Shown here in pieces: positions 53,064 to 62,974 of a stretch of 64,000 nt of DNA. This stretch comes from Paraburkholderia aromaticivorans. Lineage in GTDB: Bacteria; Pseudomonadota; Gammaproteobacteria; Burkholderiales; Burkholderiaceae. The notes under the pieces were generated by a model, which saw only the letters and a program-made list of their open reading frames with translations, ran no database searches and was not told the origin of the DNA. A program made the translations under genes and the position numbers. The DNA is taken from assembly GCF_012689525.1 (NCBI RefSeq), contig NZ_CP051516.1, positions 4,402,001-4,466,000 on the forward strand, in the 5' to 3' direction. Position 1 is the first letter of the stretch. Every line of letters begins with the position of its first letter.

Positions 53064-54485
53064 TCACGAGCCCTGCCCCAAGCTATTCCAGTACGGTGCG
53101 AACACGTGCGCGGACAGCGCGTAACCGATGGCGATATTGACCACCACGCCCACCGTGAACGCCAGGAACGGCTTCAGACCGGTCGCAGTGAGCGAGCGCA
53201 AGCGCGTGGTCAGCCCGATGCTCAGGAAGCAGAAGGTGAACGCCCACGTGCGCAACGCCGTGATCGGCGCGACGAATTCGGGCGTCACGACTTTGCGGTA
53301 GTCGGCCAGTGAATAGTGGCTGGCGATCCACGTCACCAGCGCCGACGCGATCACGAAACCGATCACGAATTTCGGAAAGCGCGCCCAGATCTCGCCGGCG
53401 TTGGCCTTGGCTTTGACGCCGCTGTCCTGCGATTCCCAGCGCGTCGTCGCGACGATCGCCAGCACGAACGCCCAGATGCCGATCCAGATATCGCGGCCGA
53501 CCACCTTCATCAGCGTGAACGCCTGCAACGACGCCTCCGGCGCACCCGCGATCGCGCCGCCCGCGTGCTTCGCGAAGTCGCCATAGGCCTGTGCGGCCGC
53601 GATGCCGGCGGCGTCGGCGAATTCAGACGTGCCGATCCAGGCGCCGGCGACCGCGGTCGACAGTCCGAGCGAGCGGGATGCGAACGGCAACACGAAGATC
53701 ATCACGATCGCCCATAGCACCACCAGCGTGATCGCCACCGAAGCCTGTTCGCGCTTGGCCCGCACTGCGCCAGCAATCGCGATGGCCGCCGAGACGCCGC
53801 ACACCGCGCCGCCGACGCCGAGCACAGCGGCAAAACGCCGGTCGAGGCCGAACGCTTTCGCGGCAAAGAAGATCACGAAGAACGTGACGAGCGAGACGAT
53901 GGTCGCCTGCCCGACCGCCACCGGTCCCGCCCACACCAGCAACGTGAACGGCAACGTCGCGCCGAGTAGCACGATGCCGACCTTGATATAGAACTCGACG
54001 CGCAAGCCGGCCGAAAACCATTCAGGCAGCTTGAACACGTTCGAGATGAGCAGCCCCAGCGCCAGCGCGACGAGCGGCGGCTCGAGGTTGTACTTCGACG
54101 CGTTGACCCACGCGCCCAGCGTGAAAATCAGCGCCGACGCGATGAACAGGATCAGGAACGACGCCAGGAAAGCGCCAACCCGTTGCTTGAGCGCTGCCAG
54201 GCTCACGCCAAATAGCAACGCGAACGCGATAAACAGCGCGGCATAGTTCGGCAAATGCTTGCGGACGTCCTGCGCGGCCTGCGCCACGCTCGACCATTTG
54301 GCCGGCGCCACCGCCAGCCACTTGATGCTGCTACCCGACGCGAACAGCGCCCAGGCGACCACGATCACCAGCAGGCCGACCCACACCGCCCACCAGTCTT
54401 CAGTCGAAAAAAGTCCGCCACCGTGCGTGCTTTGCCGGTTTGTCGGCGCCGCGCCGGCTTGCAGCGTCGGATTGCTATCGCTCAT
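53064..54485 (-). CDS. YeiH/UPF0324-family membrane protein, putative sulfate or anion exporter
   Basis: The 473-residue protein has about eleven membrane helices and the family block FGLDRRFAAVLGVGGAVCGVSAAIA, followed by WIGTSEFADAAGIAAAQAY. It matches the UPF0324 family (YeiH), sometimes called putative sulfate exporters; a sulfur-compound link is plausible but not proven. N-terminal residues 1-30 are hydrophilic. I prefer the ATG at 54485 (MSDSNPTLQ), with GGGG eight bases upstream, over one two codons earlier. It is followed by the 42-bp repeats and preceded by priA on the same strand. Confidence 0.85.
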   Translation of the reverse strand: MSDSNPTLQAGAAPTNRQSTHGGGLFSTEDWWAVWVGLLVIVVAWALFASGSSIKWLAVAPAKWSSVAQAAQDVRKHLPNYAALFIAFALLFGVSLAALKQRVGAFLASFLILFIASALIFTLGAWVNASKYNLEPPLVALALGLLISNVFKLPEWFSAGLRVEFYIKVGIVLLGATLPFTLLVWAGPVAVGQATIVSLVTFFVIFFAAKAFGLDRRFAAVLGVGGAVCGVSAAIAIAGAVRAKREQASVAITLVVLWAIVMIFVLPFASRSLGLSTAVAGAWIGTSEFADAAGIAAAQAYGDFAKHAGGAIAGAPEASLQAFTLMKVVGRDIWIGIWAFVLAIVATTRWESQDSGVKAKANAGEIWARFPKFVIGFVIASALVTWIASHYSLADYRKVVTPEFVAPITALRTWAFTFCFLSIGLTTRLRSLTATGLKPFLAFTVGVVVNIAIGYALSAHVFAPYWNSLGQGS

Positions 54486-54655
54486 CGCCATGCCCCGAGG
54501 AAGTTGAGGTGCATCGGCGCGGGAATGTTGGAGTTTTGCTTGAAAGCGCGCCGATTCGGCGAAATATAGGCGAGCGGCGTCGCAAAACGAAACGACCATT
54601 CGCTCTAAGAATATGACTGAAAGGAGTAACGGCGACGACGGCTTCGCGGCGCGCC

Positions 54656-56902
54656 TTAGATGTCAAGCGGATCGACTTCCAGATTCCAGCGCAGTACGCC
54701 TTTCAAACCGCGCAGCAGTGGCTGCCACGCACGCAAGGTCGCCTGCAGGGCGGCCCGCGACGCGCTCTCGATCAGCAATTGCGCACGGTGCACGTGCATC
54801 ACCTTGACGATGGTGAGCGGCACGGCGTCGTACACGGTCACGCGTTCGGCGGCCGCAATGCCGGTCAACTCGGCCGCCGCGTGTTGCAGGAAGGCGAGCG
54901 CTGCCTCAAGCGTGCGGCCTTCGGCGCGCAGCAAAGCTTGATAGACGAACGGCGGCAAGTGCGCGTCACGCCGCTCGGCCAACGTGGAGTTGGCGAAGCC
55001 GACATAGTCGTGGCGGCCCAGCGCGTGGTAGAGCGCGTGGCGCTGATAGCGTGTTTGCACCAGCACTTCGCCGGGCAAACCCCCGCGGCCTGCCCGCCCG
55101 CTCACTTGCATCAGTTGCGCGAAGAGCCGCTCGCTCGCCCGGAAGTCGTGAGAAAACAGCGCCGTGTCGGCGTTCAGCACCCCGACCAGCGACACGCGCT
55201 GGAAGTCGTGGCCCTTGGCTATCATCTGCGTGCCGACGAGGATGTCGACCTCGCCTGCGTGGACGTCGGAGAACAGCGCCTGCGCGCTGCCTTTACGGCG
55301 CGTGCTGTCGGCGTCGATACGCAAGATGCGGGCGCCGGGCACTGCGCTCGCCAGCGTTTCTTCGACCCGCTGCGTGCCGCGGCCCATCGGCGCGATGTCG
55401 ACGTTACCGCACTCCGGGCACGAACGCGGGATGCGCGCCTCCCAGCCGCAGTGGTGGCAGCGCAGCGCACGCTCGGGCTTATGCAACACGACATAGGCGC
55501 TGCAACGTGGGCAGCCGGCAACCCAGCCGCAGGCGTCGCAGGCAAGCTGCGGCGCGTAACCGCGGCGGTTCAGGAACACGAGGCTTTGCTCGCCGCGTTC
55601 GAGCCGCGCCTTCAGTGCGGCGATCAACGGCCCCGACAAACCTTCCACCGATGCCCGCCCGCGTCGCCGCTCCTCTTCCAGATCGATCAGTTTGACGGTG
55701 GGCAGCACGGCCTCGGCGACAGCACGGCGCGACAACGTGAGCCGCTTGTAGCGCCCCTGGTCGGCCTGCCACCAGCTTTCCAGCGACGGCGTGGCCGAAC
55801 CGAGCACGACCGGCAAGCCGAGTTGCTTGGCGCGATAGATCGCCAGATCGCGCGCCGAATAGCGCAAGCCTTCCTGCTGCTTGTAAGCCGGATCGTGCTC
55901 CTCGTCGACGACGATGATCGCGAGCTTCGGCAGCGACGCGAGCACCGCCAACCGCGTGCCGAGCACGATGCGCGCGCGGCCGGTGTGCGCGGCGAACCAG
56001 TTGCGGGCGCGTTCGCCTTCCGCAAGTCCGCTGTGCAGCGTGACGATCGACGTGCCTTCGAGCGCGGCGAAGCGCGCGCGGAAGGCCGCTTCGAACTGCG
56101 GCGTCAGATTGATTTCAGGTACGAGGACGAGCGCCTGGGCGTCGGGCTTCGCGGCCAGAATCTCGGCGAGTGCGCGCAGATAAACTTCGGTCTTGCCGCT
56201 GCCCGTCACGCCGTGCAGCAGGAAAGGCGCAAAGCCGTCGGCGTCGCGGATCGCTTCGACGGCGGCCGCCTGCTCGTCGGTGAGCGTGGGCAGCGTGGGC
56301 GCAGGCGCGTCAGGCGAGGCGGCGGTGGCCAGCGCCGCCGCGGCTTCGATGATGTCCAGCGCGACCCAGCCTTCCGCCTGCCAGGCGTCGAGCGTTGCAA
56401 TCGCTTTGGGGTGCAGCGCGCGAGCGTCGGCGGCGAGCAGGAACTCCGTCTCGGCCAACGCCTGCGCCAGTTTCCGCAAGGCGCTCGCCCGAGCCGGCAG
56501 GGCATCGGGCAACGCGGCGCGGCCCGCGGGCGTGAGACTGTAGCGCTCTTCCGGCGCGAACAGACGCGACCAGCGCGACGCATCGCGCAGCGCCTGCGGC
56601 AACGCGGGCAACGCGACTTCGCCGAGACCACGCTGGTAGTAGTCGGCGGCGAACGCGGCCAACTTCAGCCATTCCGACGACACCGGCGGACAAGCGGTGC
56701 ACACGCCACTCACCGAGCGAAGCCGATCTGCCGGCACGTCGCTGTGAGCGGTCACTTCGCAGACGAGCCCTACGACATGGCGCTTACCGAACGGCACGCT
56801 AACCAGCAAGCCCGGCGTGACGGGCTCAGGCGTGTCGCAACGGTAGTCGAACAGGGTCGGCAGCGGATGGTCCAGCGCGACGCGGACGAACACGTCGCTC
56901 AC
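54656..56902 (-). CDS. priA: PriA, primosomal protein N' (replication restart helicase)
   Basis: The 748-residue protein has the 3'-DNA-binding N-terminus (SDVFVRVALDHPLPTLFDY), Walker A GVTGSGKTEVYLRAL with Lys237, the DEEH box VVDEEHDPAYKQQEG, and the zinc site of eight cysteines in two pairs (CDACGWVAGCPRC; CHHCGWEARIPRSCPEC). It recognises abandoned forks and reloads DnaB through PriB/DnaT. I chose the GTG at 56902, which gives the family start SDVFVRVALDHPLP; a further GTG at 56944 adds 14 residues. The 465 bases upstream hold two DnaA-box-like sequences. Confidence 0.96.
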   Translation of the reverse strand: MSDVFVRVALDHPLPTLFDYRCDTPEPVTPGLLVSVPFGKRHVVGLVCEVTAHSDVPADRLRSVSGVCTACPPVSSEWLKLAAFAADYYQRGLGEVALPALPQALRDASRWSRLFAPEERYSLTPAGRAALPDALPARASALRKLAQALAETEFLLAADARALHPKAIATLDAWQAEGWVALDIIEAAAALATAASPDAPAPTLPTLTDEQAAAVEAIRDADGFAPFLLHGVTGSGKTEVYLRALAEILAAKPDAQALVLVPEINLTPQFEAAFRARFAALEGTSIVTLHSGLAEGERARNWFAAHTGRARIVLGTRLAVLASLPKLAIIVVDEEHDPAYKQQEGLRYSARDLAIYRAKQLGLPVVLGSATPSLESWWQADQGRYKRLTLSRRAVAEAVLPTVKLIDLEEERRRGRASVEGLSGPLIAALKARLERGEQSLVFLNRRGYAPQLACDACGWVAGCPRCSAYVVLHKPERALRCHHCGWEARIPRSCPECGNVDIAPMGRGTQRVEETLASAVPGARILRIDADSTRRKGSAQALFSDVHAGEVDILVGTQMIAKGHDFQRVSLVGVLNADTALFSHDFRASERLFAQLMQVSGRAGRGGLPGEVLVQTRYQRHALYHALGRHDYVGFANSTLAERRDAHLPPFVYQALLRAEGRTLEAALAFLQHAAAELTGIAAAERVTVYDAVPLTIVKVMHVHRAQLLIESASRAALQATLRAWQPLLRGLKGVLRWNLEVDPLDI

Positions 56903-57367
56903 GCGTCTGCAGAGTTCAGAGGAATGAGCGCGACACGATGCCACATCGTGGTGCCCATTGCGCAGACGGCGAACCCGTCGAAGTTAAAGTAAAACTTCAA
57001 TTTCGGCGCTAAGTTTTGGATTCGGCTGAACAATTGCAATCGGTCCGCGTGCCTGTGGATAACTTTGTTGAGAACTTTGCCCGGACGGCCCGAGAACCGC
57101 GCCACAGCGGCCTTCTGTGGGATTCCGCACAGTCTGTACTGGACCCGTGAAACCCTTGCCAGACAAGGCTTAGATCAAATGCGCCGGCAATGTGCAAGGG
57201 CCAGGACACGACTAAAGCTTCTACCGCGCCGCAGCGTGATGAATGTGCATAAGTCAAGTCTTGACTTTCGCAGGACCGCCATCTGACGGCCTGCTGGCTG
57301 CAAATTTTCCCTTAGGCCGAGAGCCCAGTTCGCTGCAATGCAACAAAAAATGGTAACGATTACGGCG
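56903..57367. other. priA-hemE intergenic region with DnaA-box-like sites and a palindrome
   Basis: This 465-base gap holds the priA promoter. It contains TGTGGATAA (57054-57062), the exact complement of the E. coli R-type DnaA box; TGTGCATAA (57244-57252), which fits TTWTNCACA; and AAGTCAAG-T-CTTGACTT (57251-57267), a perfect palindrome overlapping the second box. AT-rich patches lie at about 56980-57030. It could be a DnaA-regulated promoter or a replication-related site. Confidence 0.6.
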
Positions 57368-58468
57368 TCATGTCGGTGCATGAGCGCCGCTGCGAATCGC
57401 CCGGCTGTGACGATGCACCTCGTCCACCAGTTCGGCGACATTCTCCGGTGGCGTGAACTGCGAAATGCCGTGGCCGAGGTTGAACACGTGGCCCGGATGA
57501 TTCCCGAAGCTGTCGAGCACCGCGCGCGCTTCCATGCGGATCGAAGCCGGCGGCGCGAACAGCACCGAGGGATCGATATTGCCCTGTAACGCCACCTTCC
57601 CGCCCACGCGCTCGCGCGCCTTGCTCAGGTTCACCGTCCAGTCGAGGCCGACCGCATCCACACCGGTCTCGGCGATCTCGTCGAGCCACAGGCCACCACC
57701 CTTCGTGAAGGTGATCACCGGCACTTTTTCGCCGTCGTGGTCGCGCTTCAACTGGCTCACCACCTGCTGGATGTAGTGCAGCGAGAAACGTTGATACACG
57801 CCGTCCGCCAGCGCCCCGCCCCACGTGTCGAAAATCATCACGGCTTGCGCGCCGGCTTCGATCTGGGCGTTCAGATACGCCGCGACCGAGCGCGCGTTGA
57901 CGTCGAGAATGCGGTGCATCAGATCCGGCCGCGCGTAGAGCATCGACTTGACCGTACGGAAATCCGCCGAACCGCCGCCTTCGACCATGTAGCACGCGAG
58001 CGTCCACGGACTGCCCGAAAAGCCGATCAGCGGTACGCGTTGACGGCCTTGCGCGTCGGTCAGCGCGGTGCGAATTTCGCGCACGGCGTCGGTCACGTAG
58101 CGCAGCGTGGCGTCGATGTCCGGCACCGCGAGGCGCGCGACGTCGTCTTCCGTGCGAACCGGGCGAACAAACTTAGGACCCTCGCCGGTCACGAATTCGA
58201 GGCCGAGACCCATGGCGTCGGGCACGGTGAGGATGTCGGAGAACAGGATCGCGGCGTCGAGCGGATAACGCTCGAGCGGCTGCAACGTGACTTCCGTCGC
58301 GTACGCCGGGCTCTTCGCCAGACCGAGGAAACTGCCCGCGCGGCCACGCGTGGCGTTGTATTCGGGCAGGTAGCGGCCAGCTTGCCGCATCAGCCAGATC
58401 GGCGTGTAGTCGGTCGGCTGGCGCAGCAGCGCGCGCAGGAAAGTGTCGTTCAGGAGTTTATGGGCCAC
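57368..58468 (-). CDS. hemE: HemE, uroporphyrinogen decarboxylase
   Basis: The 366-residue TIM-barrel enzyme has the family start [36 protein letters not shown], with the [10 protein letters not shown] active-site loop, the [10 protein letters not shown] block, [19 protein letters not shown] and [13 protein letters not shown] near the C-terminus. It removes four carboxyl groups from uroporphyrinogen III on the way to haem. I prefer the GTG at 58468 because it gives the N-terminus of Burkholderia HemE; a TTG seven codons earlier is the only other start. No strong ribosome-binding site is visible for either. Confidence 0.96.
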   Translation of the reverse strand: MAHKLLNDTFLRALLRQPTDYTPIWLMRQAGRYLPEYNATRGRAGSFLGLAKSPAYATEVTLQPLERYPLDAAILFSDILTVPDAMGLGLEFVTGEGPKFVRPVRTEDDVARLAVPDIDATLRYVTDAVREIRTALTDAQGRQRVPLIGFSGSPWTLACYMVEGGGSADFRTVKSMLYARPDLMHRILDVNARSVAAYLNAQIEAGAQAVMIFDTWGGALADGVYQRFSLHYIQQVVSQLKRDHDGEKVPVITFTKGGGLWLDEIAETGVDAVGLDWTVNLSKARERVGGKVALQGNIDPSVLFAPPASIRMEARAVLDSFGNHPGHVFNLGHGISQFTPPENVAELVDEVHRHSRAIRSGAHAPT

Positions 58469-58686
58469 GTTGCGTACGACTGAGGGCAAAGGGGCATTTT
58501 ACCGGACCCGGCTCGCCGCATCGTGCTTGATCCGGCCAATAACTGTTGTGCGCGTCGCTCGCGGCGGGTTTTCCGTGGGCTCGCCGCGGCGTCATGACCT
58601 GGCTGAACGGCCAATGTTCAAGCGCGAATTGCCGGGCTATTATCCAACGGACTTACCAAACAATTACATACAACCAAGGAGACTCG

Positions 58687-59484
58687 ATGAACAAGGCAGC
58701 ACTCGCATTGCTCGGCGCGCTGGCCGGCGTTTTGATGCACGCAGGCGTGGCCGGGGCACAGAACAGCGCCACCACCGCAACGCCCTCGCGGCTCGACGAA
58801 ATCCTCGCGCGCGGCACGCTGCGCGCCTGCACGACCGGTGACTACAAACCGTACTCGTTTTACAAGGCGGACGGCCAGTTCGAAGGCATCGATATCGACA
58901 TGACGGAGTCGCTCGCCAAGTCGCTCGGCGTGAAGACGGAGTACGTCAAGACGTCGTGGTCGAATCTGATGAACGACTTTGTCGCTAAATGCGACGTCGG
59001 CGTGGGCGGCGTGTCGCCGACGCTGGAGCGGCAGAAGCGCGCGTTTTTCACGGAGGCCTACATGGTCGACGGCAAGACGCCGATCGTTCGGTGCGACGAC
59101 GTCAACAAATATCAGACCGTCGCGCAGATCGACCAGCCGGCGACACGCGCGATCGTCAATCCGGGTGGCACCAACGAGCGCTTCGCGAAACAGTACTTTC
59201 CGCATGCGAACCTGACCGTCTATCCGGATAACGTGACGATCTTCAAGCAGATCCTCGCCGGCAAGGCGGATGTGATGGTGACGGACGCGTCCGAAACCCT
59301 GTTGCAGCAGAAGCTGAATCCCGGCCTTTGCTCGGTTCATCCGGACAAACCTTTCCAGTATGGTGAAAAGGCCTGGCTGCTGCCGCGCGGCGATGTGTCG
59401 TTCCAGCAATACGTCGACCAGTGGTTGCACCTTGCGCGGGCAACAGGCGAATACCAAGCCATTTCGGACAAGTGGCTGAAGTAG
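58687..59484 (+). CDS. pheC: PheC-like periplasmic cyclohexadienyl (arogenate/prephenate) dehydratase
   Basis: The 265-residue protein has a signal peptide (cleaved near GVAGAQ). Its body resembles an amino-acid-binding ABC protein but follows Pseudomonas aeruginosa PheC closely: SRLDEILARGTLRACTTGDYKP, VKTSWSNLMNDF, AIVNPGGTNERFAKQY, VYPDNVTIFKQILAGKADVM and CSVHPDKPFQYGEKAWLLPR. PheC dehydrates prephenate or arogenate in the periplasm. A plain ABC binding protein cannot be excluded without testing, but the PGGTNE block favours PheC. The ATG at 58687 has an AGGAG site. No transporter genes adjoin it. Confidence 0.78.
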   Translation: MNKAALALLGALAGVLMHAGVAGAQNSATTATPSRLDEILARGTLRACTTGDYKPYSFYKADGQFEGIDIDMTESLAKSLGVKTEYVKTSWSNLMNDFVAKCDVGVGGVSPTLERQKRAFFTEAYMVDGKTPIVRCDDVNKYQTVAQIDQPATRAIVNPGGTNERFAKQYFPHANLTVYPDNVTIFKQILAGKADVMVTDASETLLQQKLNPGLCSVHPDKPFQYGEKAWLLPRGDVSFQQYVDQWLHLARATGEYQAISDKWLK

Positions 59485-60019
59485 CGTGATGCGTTTTTTA
59501 GGCCGCCTCGTTTCTTCATTTTCACTGTGAGGCGGCGGCGGTCGAGAAACGCCAAATGCCCTCGTTCACGCGCCAATCATGTAACGGCACGGGGCGCTGT
59601 TAAGTAACACCTGAACAATAATGCCGCCGCAACAGTCGGTGAACCCGTTCTTTGCGCCCCAATTGCGCATCCGGACGGATGTTGCGACGCAATGCGACTG
59701 CGTGATTTGGATTGTGGAAGTTTGTGACGGCGGGCAAGCACCTGTGACACGGGGGTGCTTGGTCCAAAAGATGAACGTGCAACCATTTCATGCGGAATCG
59801 ACTTAACGGATTACGCCGCATTATGCGTCGCGAATAGCATCAATCACGCGTATGAAATTGCGAGCGAGTCATCGGTAAAAATTACGTTTCAATCGTTTCT
59901 TTTTGGCAATATATCCTGCAGCGCCTTATCTGGCGGGCGTTACAACCTGAAACACTTTGTTACCGCGCTCGTAGATTAATTCGCCCACAATGCCCTCAAC
60001 GGTTTCAACACGGATGTGG

Positions 60020-60207
60020 CTGGGTGCGTGGTGTGAGCGGATACGATGCACTTGCCGGTCGGCGTATGCCGAAGCCCTGTGAAGGGGCATCCCTGCTGGG
60101 GCCGTAGTCGACGCAGGGTCGTCGTCTCAGTCGGTTCCTTCTTTGGTCTCCTCGCGCTAACCCCGTAGCGTGTGGTTTTTAGCGGGCTCCAGGCCCGCTT
60201 TTTTTTC
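60020..60207 (+). ncRNA. Candidate noncoding RNA with its own terminator
   Basis: A plus-strand stretch without a gene ends in a perfect intrinsic terminator, AGCGGGC-TCCAG-GCCCGCT plus eight T (60181-60207). Upstream hairpins are CGGC-GTAT-GCCG, GCCC-N7-GGGC, GATGC...GCATC, CCTGC...GCAGG and CGCTA-N6-TAGCG. No plus-strand gene lies within 500 bases, so the terminator must end another transcript. I could not match it to 6S, 4.5S, tmRNA, RNase P or a riboswitch class that I know. The 5' end is a guess. Confidence 0.45.
60181..60207 (+). terminator. Rho-independent terminator without an adjacent plus-strand gene
   Basis: AGCGGGC and GCCCGCT close a 5-base loop and are followed by eight T residues. 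The minus strand gives A residues instead, so it works only in the plus direction. Confidence 0.88.
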
Positions 60208-60374
60208 GTCTGGCCAAACGTTTGCGCGGTTCGGTCGCGCGCTGTTTCGGGCACGTTCGCGGTCTTTTAGCGACTTGCACGGCAAACGGTTCGTCCTTCT
60301 GGTTTTATCCTTTGTGCCTTATTGGCTGGCCCGCGTTGCGCAATGATTTGCCGGCGCGGACCAGCCATTGAGCG

Positions 60375-62105
60375 TCACGCCGTCTTATCTTCTCGCAGCT
60401 TCAATTCTCTAATCATCTGCTCGCGCATGATGAACTTCTGCACCTTGCCGGTCACCGTCATGGGCAGTTCGTCGACGAAGCGGATGTACTTCGGCACCTT
60501 ATAGTGCGCAATCTGCCCTTGGCAGAACTGTTGGATCTGTTCAGCCGTTGCCTGCTCGCCGGAGCGCAATACGACCCACGCACACACCTCTTCGCCGTAC
60601 TTCGCGTCGGGCACGCCGAACACCTGCACGCTCTGGATCTTCGGGTGGCGGAACAGAAACTCTTCAATCTCACGCGGATAGATGTTCTCGCCGCCGCGAA
60701 TCAGCATGTCCTTTAGACGGCCGACGATGTTGCAGTAGCCTTCCGCATCGAGCGTCGCCAGATCGCCGGTATGCATCCAACCGTCGACAACGCTTTCGCG
60801 CGTCTTCGCCTCGTCGCCCCAATAGCCCTGCATCACTGAATAGCCGCGCGTGCACAGCTCGCCGGTTTCGCCCACCGGCACGATCTCGCCGAGGGGATCG
60901 ACGATTTTCACTTCCAGATGCGGCTGGATGCGGCCGACCGTTGTCGTGCGCTTGTCGAGCGGATCGGTCGTCGAGCTCTGGAACGAGACTGGGCTGGTTT
61001 CCGTCATGCCGTAGGCGATGGTGATTTCGCTCAAATGCATTCTGGAAACGACCTTCTTCATGGTCTCGATCGGGCAAGGCGAGCCGGCCATGATGCCGGT
61101 GCGCAAGCGCGAGAAGTCGTAGGTGGCGAAGTTGGGATGATCGAGTTCGGCGATGAACATGGTCGGCACGCCATGCAACGCGGTGCACTGCTCTTCCGCG
61201 ACCGCGGCCAGCGTTGAAGCCGGGTCGAAGCCCTCGCCCGGAAACACCATATTGGCGCCGACCGACACGCATGCCAGCACCGCCAGCACCATGCCGAAGC
61301 AGTGGTACAGCGGGACGGGGATGCATAAGCCGTCCTGCTCGGTCAGCCGCATCGCCATCGCGATATAACGCGCGTTATTCACCACGTTGCGGTGGGTCAG
61401 CGTCGCGCCCTTCGGATTGCCTGTCGTACCGCTGGTGAACTGGATATTGATCGGCTCGTGGCACGAGAGCGTGGCACCGATAGCGTCGAGCTTCGCCACG
61501 TCGAGCGACACGCGCCCCTGCTCGATCACGTCGGAAAAGCTCAACATACCCGGCGTTTCCGTGTCGCACATGCGAATCACGTAACGCAATTCGGGAAACC
61601 TTGCCGCGTGCAGTTCACCGGGCGCTTGCGTGGCCAGCTCGGGCGCGAGTTCCTGCAACATCTCCAAGTACATGGAAGTCTTGAAGCGCTCGGCCGCGAT
61701 GATTGCCTTGCAGCCGACCTTGTTCAGCGCGTACTCCAGTTCCGCAAGCCGATACGCCGGATTGATATTGACCAGCACGGCGCCGATGCGCGCGGTCGCA
61801 AACTGGGTCAGCAACCATTCCACGCGATTCGGCGACCAGATGCCGACGCGGTCGCCCTTCTCGATTCCGAGCGTGAGCAGACCGGCCGCCAATATGTCGA
61901 TTTCTTCGGCGAACTCCTTCCATGTCCAGCGAATACGCTGTTCGCGAAACACCACGGCCGGACGGTCCGGAAAGCGCGCCGCCGTATCGCGCAAAAACTG
62001 GCCGACCGTCGCTTCGCTCAGCGGAATGTCGGTCGATCCACGGACATACGACAGTCCGTCTTTGGGTTCGATGAGTGCACCTTCGCCTGACACGTGCGTT
62101 GCCAT
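60375..62105 (-). CDS. AMP-forming acyl-CoA synthetase (FadD/acyl-CoA ligase family)
   Basis: The 576-residue adenylate-forming enzyme has the phosphate-binding loop [16 protein letters not shown], the A5 motif [12 protein letters not shown], the A7/A8 block [16 protein letters not shown]...[16 protein letters not shown] and the C-terminal catalytic lysine in TVTGKVQKF. It activates a carboxylic acid, probably medium-chain or branched, with ATP and CoA. The chain length cannot be told. The ATG at 62105 gives a normal family length. It lies downstream of atpC on the same strand but is separated by a terminator. Confidence 0.9.
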   Translation of the reverse strand: MATHVSGEGALIEPKDGLSYVRGSTDIPLSEATVGQFLRDTAARFPDRPAVVFREQRIRWTWKEFAEEIDILAAGLLTLGIEKGDRVGIWSPNRVEWLLTQFATARIGAVLVNINPAYRLAELEYALNKVGCKAIIAAERFKTSMYLEMLQELAPELATQAPGELHAARFPELRYVIRMCDTETPGMLSFSDVIEQGRVSLDVAKLDAIGATLSCHEPINIQFTSGTTGNPKGATLTHRNVVNNARYIAMAMRLTEQDGLCIPVPLYHCFGMVLAVLACVSVGANMVFPGEGFDPASTLAAVAEEQCTALHGVPTMFIAELDHPNFATYDFSRLRTGIMAGSPCPIETMKKVVSRMHLSEITIAYGMTETSPVSFQSSTTDPLDKRTTTVGRIQPHLEVKIVDPLGEIVPVGETGELCTRGYSVMQGYWGDEAKTRESVVDGWMHTGDLATLDAEGYCNIVGRLKDMLIRGGENIYPREIEEFLFRHPKIQSVQVFGVPDAKYGEEVCAWVVLRSGEQATAEQIQQFCQGQIAHYKVPKYIRFVDELPMTVTGKVQKFIMREQMIRELKLREDKTA

Positions 62106-62292
62106 GGTGTTGTCTCCGTGAGCTGAGCAGAAGCTCGCCTATTGAAATGAATTTGAAATCGATTGTGCCACCGGCGTGTGTCTGTCCGGCATCAAGTCTT
62201 ACCCGCAGCGCGTTTCCCTACTGCCAAGGCGTGGCGCCAACGATTCAAAAGCACGATTTTGCTGACCTTTCCGTAAACGTCAAGTCGAGGTC

Positions 62293-62320
62293 AAAAAAAA
62301 GCAGCCGTGAAGGCTGCTTT
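62293..62320 (-). terminator. Rho-independent terminator of the atp operon
   Basis: On the minus strand AAGCAGCC-TTCAC-GGCTGCTT is followed by a T-run, 19 bases after the atpC stop. Confidence 0.9.
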
Positions 62321-62338
62321 CTTTCTGATACGTATTGC

Positions 62339-62764
62339 CTAGTTCTGACCGCGCAGCTTGCGCAGACGCTGAATCGCAGCGAGCTGAGCCGTCGCGTACG
62401 CCAGTTCCGCTTGCGCGGTTGCGTATTCGAGGTTCGAACCCGTGTTCTGCAGCGCCTCTTCCGCACGCTTGCGTGCATCTTCAGCCTTGGCTTCGTCGAG
62501 ATCCTTGCCGCGGATAGCCGTGTCGGCGAGAACCGTCACAGCGCCCGGCTGGATTTCGAGGATGCCGCCGGCGACGAAGACAAACTCTTCCTCACCGTTT
62601 TCAGCTTCGATGCGCACCGCACCCGGACGAATCCGCGTGATGAGCGGGGTGTGGCCCGGCAGAATGCCGAGTTCACCTGCTTCGCCCGGCAGCGCGACGA
62701 ACTTCGCCTGGCCCGAGAAGATCTGCTCTTCCGCGCTGACGACGTCTACCTTGATTGTTGCCAT
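62339..62764 (-). CDS. atpC: AtpC, ATP synthase F1 epsilon subunit
   Basis: The 141-residue protein starts [45 protein letters not shown], the typical epsilon beta-sandwich. The C-terminal helical hairpin reads [19 protein letters not shown]...[14 protein letters not shown]. Epsilon forms part of the rotating stalk and inhibits ATP hydrolysis. An AGGAG site precedes the ATG. It is the last gene of the atp operon and is separated from atpD by 210 bases that contain two duplicated hairpins. Confidence 0.97.
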   Translation of the reverse strand: MATIKVDVVSAEEQIFSGQAKFVALPGEAGELGILPGHTPLITRIRPGAVRIEAENGEEEFVFVAGGILEIQPGAVTVLADTAIRGKDLDEAKAEDARKRAEEALQNTGSNLEYATAQAELAYATAQLAAIQRLRKLRGQN

Positions 62765-62787
62765 AAGTGTCGACTCCTGTGCCGATC

Positions 62788-62877
62788 AGAGTTAGCGCTT
62801 TAGCGCTTACTCTGGTCCCATGCAAAGCTCGACGAGAGTTAGCGCTTTAGTGCTTACTCTCGTCACATGCAAGGCTG
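62788..62877. repeat. Two direct 47-bp repeats, each with a hairpin, between atpD and atpC
   Basis: Copies start at 62788 and 62835. Each begins with AGAGT-T-AGCGC-TTTA-GCGCT-T-ACTCT, a stem of two 5-bp helices with one T-T mismatch (the second copy has GTGCT, keeping a G-T pair), followed by a similar tail CATGCAA-GGCT/AAGCT. The conserved pairing suggests that the hairpin matters, perhaps for mRNA processing or the expression ratio of the two genes. Confidence 0.88.
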
Positions 62878-62974
62878 GGTTGAGCGTAGTAAGAGGCGCC
62901 GGTTTTGCGATTCAATACCGTGATGGTATCCGTTCCGCGCGAGACGCCGGCGCCCGCTTCGTTACACCCGACCT

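Larger units (their letters stand above)
59485..60374. other. 890-base region without a protein gene
   Basis: No frame here has family support. A stem GCCGCCTC/GAGGCGGC after pheC (59502-59536) lacks a T-run. From about 59755 to 59980 the DNA is unusually AT-rich for this chromosome. From about 59990 on there is dense base-paired sequence ending in a strong terminator at 60181-60207. Confidence 0.5.

Noticed and set aside
54779..56992. A 737-codon plus-strand frame opposite priA
   Set aside because: Same reason: a GC-driven shadow of priA, with Arg/Gln-rich composition and no domain.
59755..59979. A 74-codon frame in the AT-rich region before the acyl-CoA ligase
   Set aside because: It has no ribosome-binding site, no recognisable motif and unusual composition; chance is the simplest explanation.
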